Source: Tunturiibacter empetritectus (GTDB lineage: Bacteria > Acidobacteriota > Terriglobia > Terriglobales > Acidobacteriaceae). Taken from it: 64,000 nt of DNA. Shown here piece after piece: positions 59,492 to 64,000 of the stretch. The DNA is taken from positions 558,001 through 622,000 of the forward strand of contig NZ_JACHDZ010000002.1 of assembly GCF_014201375.1 (NCBI RefSeq), written 5' to 3'. Position 1 is the first letter of the stretch. The number at the start of each line of letters is the position of its first letter. The translations under genes were made by a program, and so were the position numbers. The notes under the pieces were generated by a model. That model did not search any database, had not been told where the DNA came from, and saw only the letters and a list, made by a program, of their open reading frames with translations.

Positions 59492-60859
59492 CTACTTTTC
59501 AATCCATACCGTTTTGACATTCGTGAACTCGCGAATGCCGAAGGGCCCAAGTTCGCGTCCAAATCCAGACTGCTTAACCCCGCCAAACGGCACCCGCGGG
59601 TCGGAGGCGACCATCTTGTTGACGAAGACCATTCCTGCCTCCAACTCCTGGATCAGGTGGTCTCGTTCTGCCTCGTCCTGGGTCCATACACTCGCACCCA
59701 GACCGAAGCGCGTGTCGTTGGCGATGTGGATTGCCTCGTCTACATCTTTCACACGGAAGATGGTCGCGACCGGGCCGAAGAACTCTTCGCTATAGGCGGG
59801 AGAGTCGCGTGGAATGTCGGTCAGGACCGTCGGAGGATAAAAACATCCCTTTCCTGGAATTGGCTTGCCTCCAGTCAGCAACCTTGCACCCGCATCGACT
59901 GACTTCTGCACATCGCGGTGCAGATCCTCGACGGCACTGGTCGAAGCCAGCGGTCCGAGGTCCGTCGTCCGATCCAGCGGATCCCCAACTTTCAGAGCCT
60001 CCATCCGCGCAACGAACTCCTTCTCAAACCTGTCAGCGATGGAATCCTCGACGATGAATCTCTTGGCTGCGATGCAGGACTGGCCATTATTCGCAACCCG
60101 CGCCTTGACCGCCGTTGCAACGGCCTCGTCAAAGTTGGCTGACTTCATCACGATGTAGGGATCGCTTCCGCCCAGCTCCAGCACGACTTTTTTGATGGCT
60201 TTGGCTGCAGAGATGCCGACCTGAACTCCGGCGCCTTCGCTTCCTGTGAGCGTTGCGGCGGCGATGCGCGGATCGGCCAGAATGCCCTCTACCTTCGCGG
60301 CGCCGACCAATAGAGTTTGAAAGACTCCCTCTGCGAATCCCGCGCGAAGAAAGACATCTTCCACCGCCAGCGCACTCTGCGGAACATTGGAGGCGTGCTT
60401 AAGCAGCCCGACGTTGCCGGCCATCAGCGCCGGAGCGACAAAGCGGATTACCTGCCAGAAAGGGTAGTTCCACGGCATGATGGCGAGAACTGGCCCCAAC
60501 GGTTGATAGCGTATATAGCTACGGTTTGCGCTGGTCTCGACCGTCTCGTCAGCCAGGAAACGCTCGGCGTGCTCGGCGTAGTAGCGGCAGGCCCAGGCAG
60601 ATTTGACGGTCTCGTCGATTGCGGCCTGGATGGGCTTTCCCATCTCCAAACTCATCATGCGTCCAAACTGCTCTTTCTCCGCTTCGAGAATCTCTGCCGC
60701 TTTAATCATCCGTTCCGCGCGATAGGCGAAGCTGGTGTCGCGATGAATGACAAATGCTGCGGCAGCCTTATCGAGCTTTGTGGCCAACTCCTTGTCGGTC
60801 AGTGGATCAAACGTTTTCATGACTTCGCCGGTGGCCGGATTGATGCTTGCAATACCCAT
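59492..60859 (-). CDS. Aldehyde dehydrogenase, succinate-semialdehyde dehydrogenase-like
   Basis: I start it at ATG 60859 (MGIASINPATGEVMKTF; AAAGG nine bases upstream), 455 residues. NAD(P) site VLAIMPWNYPFWQVIRFVAPALMAGN, catalytic Glu in VLELGGSDPYIVMK, catalytic Cys in ANNGQSCIAAKRFIVE. The QSCIAAKRFI segment is like E. coli Sad/YneI-type succinate semialdehyde dehydrogenases. It oxidises an aldehyde to an acid; the operon suggests a semialdehyde. It lies upstream of the regulator gene on the same strand with its own operator-like site. Confidence 0.93.
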   Translation of the reverse strand: MGIASINPATGEVMKTFDPLTDKELATKLDKAAAAFVIHRDTSFAYRAERMIKAAEILEAEKEQFGRMMSLEMGKPIQAAIDETVKSAWACRYYAEHAERFLADETVETSANRSYIRYQPLGPVLAIMPWNYPFWQVIRFVAPALMAGNVGLLKHASNVPQSALAVEDVFLRAGFAEGVFQTLLVGAAKVEGILADPRIAAATLTGSEGAGVQVGISAAKAIKKVVLELGGSDPYIVMKSANFDEAVATAVKARVANNGQSCIAAKRFIVEDSIADRFEKEFVARMEALKVGDPLDRTTDLGPLASTSAVEDLHRDVQKSVDAGARLLTGGKPIPGKGCFYPPTVLTDIPRDSPAYSEEFFGPVATIFRVKDVDEAIHIANDTRFGLGASVWTQDEAERDHLIQELEAGMVFVNKMVASDPRVPFGGVKQSGFGRELGPFGIREFTNVKTVWIEK

Positions 60860-60909
60860 CTCGAAAGACCTTTCTCGTGGTGTGCCAGGGAGAGGCACTT
60901 GTGGTCTGA

Positions 60910-60921
60910 CAGTTATACCGC
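60910..60921. promoter_or_regulatory. FadR-type operator 3
   Basis: CAGTTATACCGC, an imperfect match to the two operators before the regulator gene, 51 bases upstream of the aldehyde dehydrogenase start. It suggests shared control. Confidence 0.55.
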
Positions 60922-61038
60922 AAGTCCGAAGTGGTTTGTCAAGCGGCTTCTAGAAATAATTTATTTTCAAATATCCTTGACCGGCGTTGTGGTGCGGTGG
61001 TAAAGCTGTCGTACCAAAATTTAAGGGGCGTATACGCA

Positions 61039-64000
61039 ATGAACCTTCACAGAGCAGCCGGCCTTGTCACCAGAACCATGCAAGGGGTCGCTGTCGCCCT
61101 CGTGGTCCTATCTCTCTCCAACTCCGCGAGCGCCCAGACAAACACCGGCCGTATCCTGGGCGACGTCAGCGACTCCTCCGGAGCTCTGGTCGCCGGGGCC
61201 AAGGTCACGATTACCGATGTACAGCGTGGAACCAAGCGTTCCCTGGTGACAACGCAGGCAGGCGAGTATGTGGCCCCGGATCTTCTGCCCGGCATCTACA
61301 CGGTGCGGGTCGAAGCTCCAACCTTCAAAGCCACCGAGCGCACTAATATTCAGATCGAAGTTGCTTCTGATGCCCAGGTAGATTTTGTTCTGGAGACGGG
61401 AGCAGCTACGGAGACGGTCACGGTCACGATGCAGGTGCCGCTCATCAACACGACCTCTTCCAGTCTCGGGGGCACGCTGGGAAACAAGGAGATCAACGAT
61501 CTCCCTCTCAACGGCCGCAACTACGAGAATCTGCTCCAGCTTCGTCCCGGCATCGTGCGTTATCCCGGCGGGGGCTTCTCCACCACCAGCACCAACGGCC
61601 TGCGTGCCGAAGACAACGCCTACATCATCGACGGGCTGTTCAACAGCGAGCCGTTCTCCGGACAGAGCATCATCAATGGAGCCGGCATCGCGGGAGACTC
61701 CGCAACCATCCTCCCCGTCGACGCGATCCAGGAGTTCAACCTTATTGAAAATCCTCCGGCTGAATACGGCTGGAAGCCCGGTGCCATGGTTAACGTCGCG
61801 CTCAAATCCGGTACCAACACACTCCACGGCACCGCCTATGCCTTCGGCCGAAACACTCCGATGGATGCGCGCAACTACTTCAATCCCATCGCAGGAGGGC
61901 CGAAGAATCCCCGCAGCTTGGAACAGTTCGGCGGAACCGTCGGAGGCCCCATCCTCAAGGACAAACTCTTCTACTTCGGCGGATATGAGCGGCAAACTTA
62001 CCAGGTAGCGAGTATCAGTCAGTTGAACACTCCGGTCACCGTCTCTCTCAATGGCGACCCGAAGAACAGTGTTGTCGACGCCATCGCAGGGGTCGAAGCG
62101 GCTGGCATCATCCCCAGCACCCCCAGTCTCACCATCGGAGGATGCACCGTAGGTCCGCCCATCGTCTGCAACGGTACGGGCTTTCCCACCAACAACGGCA
62201 CCAACGCGGCCGGCCCTACGTTCATCAACTACGGCCTGCCCAACAACGTCACCAGCGACAACGCCGTAGCCAAAGTGGACTATCAGATCAGTCAACGTCA
62301 TTCGGTCAGCGGTCTCTTTTTCTTCGGCAACAACAACGGAACCGTGTCCGACGCCAACCAGCTCCAGACCGCGTGGTTGACCCAGATCCATACTCGCGCC
62401 CAGGTCGTTGGAGCGAGCTGGACCTGGATCCTGAACCCCCGCTGGCTCAACGAAGCCCGCTTTGGCTACAACACCGTCTACCAACCCACTTTCGTCAACG
62501 ACCGCAATAAACCGGCCTCTGCCTACGGCCTGAACACCGGCGTCACCAATCCGCTGTACTTCGGTCTGCCGCGCATCAACATCTCCGACTTCTTCCCCGC
62601 GCTCAACGAGTTGGGAGGATTCAACTGGCCGAAGATCCAGGGTCCCGACCGCAGATTCCAGTTCATCGATCACGTCTCCTACACCGTCGGCAAGCACGCC
62701 TACAAGTTTGGGGGCGAGATACACCGCGATAGCTTCACCGGCGGGGCCTATGCCGGTAGCCGCGGCCGCATCAAGTTCGGCTTCGGCACTGACGCATTCC
62801 CCGGCGCAACGCCGCTTGAAGACTTCTTCGCTGGGGTGCCCGCATCCGGTAGTCTGCTTAGCGGAGACCCCACCCGGCAGATTCACAATTGGGGATTCGC
62901 CAGCTTCGCACAGGACGACTGGCGGCTCACCAAGAACCTCACCCTTAACCTCGGCCTTCGCTATGAACTGAACACCGTCGTCAAGGAGGCAAACAACCTG
63001 CTCGGCAACTTCGATCCCAGCGTAGGTCTGGTTCAGGTCGGTCAGGGTATCAACGGGCCCTACAACGGCGAACACTACAACTTCGCCCCTCGCGTGGGCT
63101 TCGCCTGGGACATCACCGGAAGCGGCAGAACCGTGCTGCGCGGCGGGGCTGGGCTCATCTACGAGACCGTCAACTGGGAGTCTTTCCTTGCTTTGAACAA
63201 CTCCCTCGGTATCAGCACCATCCCCACCGGCGCGCTGGGCGTAGGTCCCAACGGCGGCAAGGGAACCGGTTCGATCTCGGTCGGCACCGTCAACTTCACT
63301 GGCTCTGCGCTCAACTGGAACGCTGGATACAACAGCGGAGCGTCTACTGTCTTCCCCACCGGCACGATCAACTGCGGCGCGAACCCCTGCAGCATCCTCG
63401 GCATGGTGCAAAACTTCCGCACCCCGCAGGTTTACAGCTGGAACATCAACGTCCAGCACTCCTTCCGGCCCGACCTAGTGCTTGAGGCCGCCTATGTAGG
63501 CAACCACGGGCAAAAGCTCGTCGGCATTCACGACATCAACCAGAACGTTCCGTCGGCGGACTTCAACCACGACGAGCAGTCCGGCCGTCCCTTCAACGCT
63601 CTCTATCCCTATCTCAGCTTCATCTATCAGATGGGCAACATCTATCGCTCCAACTACGACGGTCTGCAGATGACCATGACTGCCCGCAACTACCACCACT
63701 TCACCGCCGTCGCCGGCTACACCTACTCTCACTCGCTCGACAACGTAGGCGCAAACTGGGACTTCGGCGCCGGCTCGGGCATCCCCCAGGACAGCACCCA
63801 GCCCCAACGCGAGTACGCCAGCAGCGACTTTGATATCCGCCACCGCTTCACTCTCACCACCAGCTACGCCATCCCCGGCCGAAAGTCGTTCCTTCAATCC
63901 CTCGAAGGCTGGCAGGTCAACTCCATCGTCAGCCTCTACGGAGCGCAACCCTGGGGGCCTATCGATACTGGCAACGACCTGAGTCAGACCGGAGAAGGAG
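61039..64000 (+). CDS. Oar-like TonB-dependent receptor, 5' part
   Basis: Open from ATG 61039 to the end of the window with no stop, at least 987 residues; the 3' end is outside. Signal peptide LVTRTMQGVAVALVVLSLSNSASA. Carboxypeptidase regulatory domain at about 37-125 (GRILGDVSDSSGALVAGAKVTITD...GEYVAPDLLPGIYTVRVEAPTF), plug (EINDLPLNGRNYENLLQLRPGIV, YIIDGLFNSEPF), then barrel strands (AQDDWRLTKNLTLNLGLRYEL). It is divergent from the aldehyde dehydrogenase gene and may import the substrate of that pathway; a half-site GTCGTACCA near 61011 is suggestive only. Confidence 0.9.
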   Translation, partial: MNLHRAAGLVTRTMQGVAVALVVLSLSNSASAQTNTGRILGDVSDSSGALVAGAKVTITDVQRGTKRSLVTTQAGEYVAPDLLPGIYTVRVEAPTFKATERTNIQIEVASDAQVDFVLETGAATETVTVTMQVPLINTTSSSLGGTLGNKEINDLPLNGRNYENLLQLRPGIVRYPGGGFSTTSTNGLRAEDNAYIIDGLFNSEPFSGQSIINGAGIAGDSATILPVDAIQEFNLIENPPAEYGWKPGAMVNVALKSGTNTLHGTAYAFGRNTPMDARNYFNPIAGGPKNPRSLEQFGGTVGGPILKDKLFYFGGYERQTYQVASISQLNTPVTVSLNGDPKNSVVDAIAGVEAAGIIPSTPSLTIGGCTVGPPIVCNGTGFPTNNGTNAAGPTFINYGLPNNVTSDNAVAKVDYQISQRHSVSGLFFFGNNNGTVSDANQLQTAWLTQIHTRAQVVGASWTWILNPRWLNEARFGYNTVYQPTFVNDRNKPASAYGLNTGVTNPLYFGLPRINISDFFPALNELGGFNWPKIQGPDRRFQFIDHVSYTVGKHAYKFGGEIHRDSFTGGAYAGSRGRIKFGFGTDAFPGATPLEDFFAGVPASGSLLSGDPTRQIHNWGFASFAQDDWRLTKNLTLNLGLRYELNTVVKEANNLLGNFDPSVGLVQVGQGINGPYNGEHYNFAPRVGFAWDITGSGRTVLRGGAGLIYETVNWESFLALNNSLGISTIPTGALGVGPNGGKGTGSISVGTVNFTGSALNWNAGYNSGASTVFPTGTINCGANPCSILGMVQNFRTPQVYSWNINVQHSFRPDLVLEAAYVGNHGQKLVGIHDINQNVPSADFNHDEQSGRPFNALYPYLSFIYQMGNIYRSNYDGLQMTMTARNYHHFTAVAGYTYSHSLDNVGANWDFGAGSGIPQDSTQPQREYASSDFDIRHRFTLTTSYAIPGRKSFLQSLEGWQVNSIVSLYGAQPWGPIDTGNDLSQTGEG

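Noticed and set aside
61108-63459. 783-residue open frame on the minus strand
   Set aside because: Antisense shadow of the Oar-like receptor, low-complexity Val/Gly/Asp-rich, no family features; the plus frame has signal peptide and domains.

Overview
The window looks like chromosomal DNA of an acidobacterium of the Terriglobia (Edaphobacter, Granulicella or Terriglobus-like). This rests on the gene families seen, not on a database search: two very large carboxypeptidase-regulatory-domain TonB receptors (Oar-like), an SBBP-repeat protein, a winged-helix/TPR regulator of the kind frequent in this class, a DUF305/LVIVD pair, and a TPR secretory protein just ahead of rnc-lepB.

Layout. 1-4067: end of a SnoaL-like gene, a secreted TPR protein, then rnc and lepB, which overlap. 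4149-11647: the most unusual ordinary-chromosome locus. A sigma-54 activator gene is followed by a 22-base perfect dyad, a perfect -24/-12 sigma-54 promoter, and a 95-residue basic protein made of a leader ending in Gly-Gly plus seven LSKQ hexads. Convergent to it, across a strong two-way terminator, lies a three-gene export-type operon: a GAF-membrane-HlyD fusion, an HlyD lipoprotein, and a PqqD-like/M50 protease/HlyD fusion. 11896-22145: HtrA-type protease, a 37-residue membrane protein, an acetyltransferase, a DUF892 ferritin-like protein, a His-rich small protein, a membrane protein between two direct repeats, a GGDEF-EAL gene broken by three frameshifts, and a GT-C-type membrane protein.

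22353-31816: a genomic island of about 9.5 kb inserted in the 3' end of a tRNA-Ser(UGA) gene and bounded by a 19-base direct repeat. It carries one intact tyrosine integrase next to attL, three more tyrosine recombinases in different states (catalytic core without its Tyr, Cys-rich fusion, truncated), an integrase remnant, two excisionase-like HTH genes, an ADP-ribosyltransferase-like protein, an avidin/streptavidin homologue, a DUF3644 protein and a decayed serine recombinase. Five of its genes are preceded by a shared GGTATTTACCTTNRGAGG element that includes or touches the ribosome binding site.

32116-50701: TonB receptor, degenerate receiver, winged-helix/TPR regulator, an emrA-emrB-tolC-type efflux operon, an ECF sigma factor, SBBP and PD40 propeller proteins, and a DUF305/LVIVD pair. 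50792-60859: a FadR-type regulator heads a likely eight-gene catabolic operon (beta-hydroxyacid dehydrogenase, 2-oxoacid dehydrogenase E1 alpha and beta, M24 protein, E2, dicarboxylate symporter, bicupin), with an aldehyde dehydrogenase gene upstream; TGGTTATACCA-type operators lie before both the regulator and the aldehyde dehydrogenase. 61039-64000: start of a second Oar-like receptor, divergent from this cluster and running off the window.
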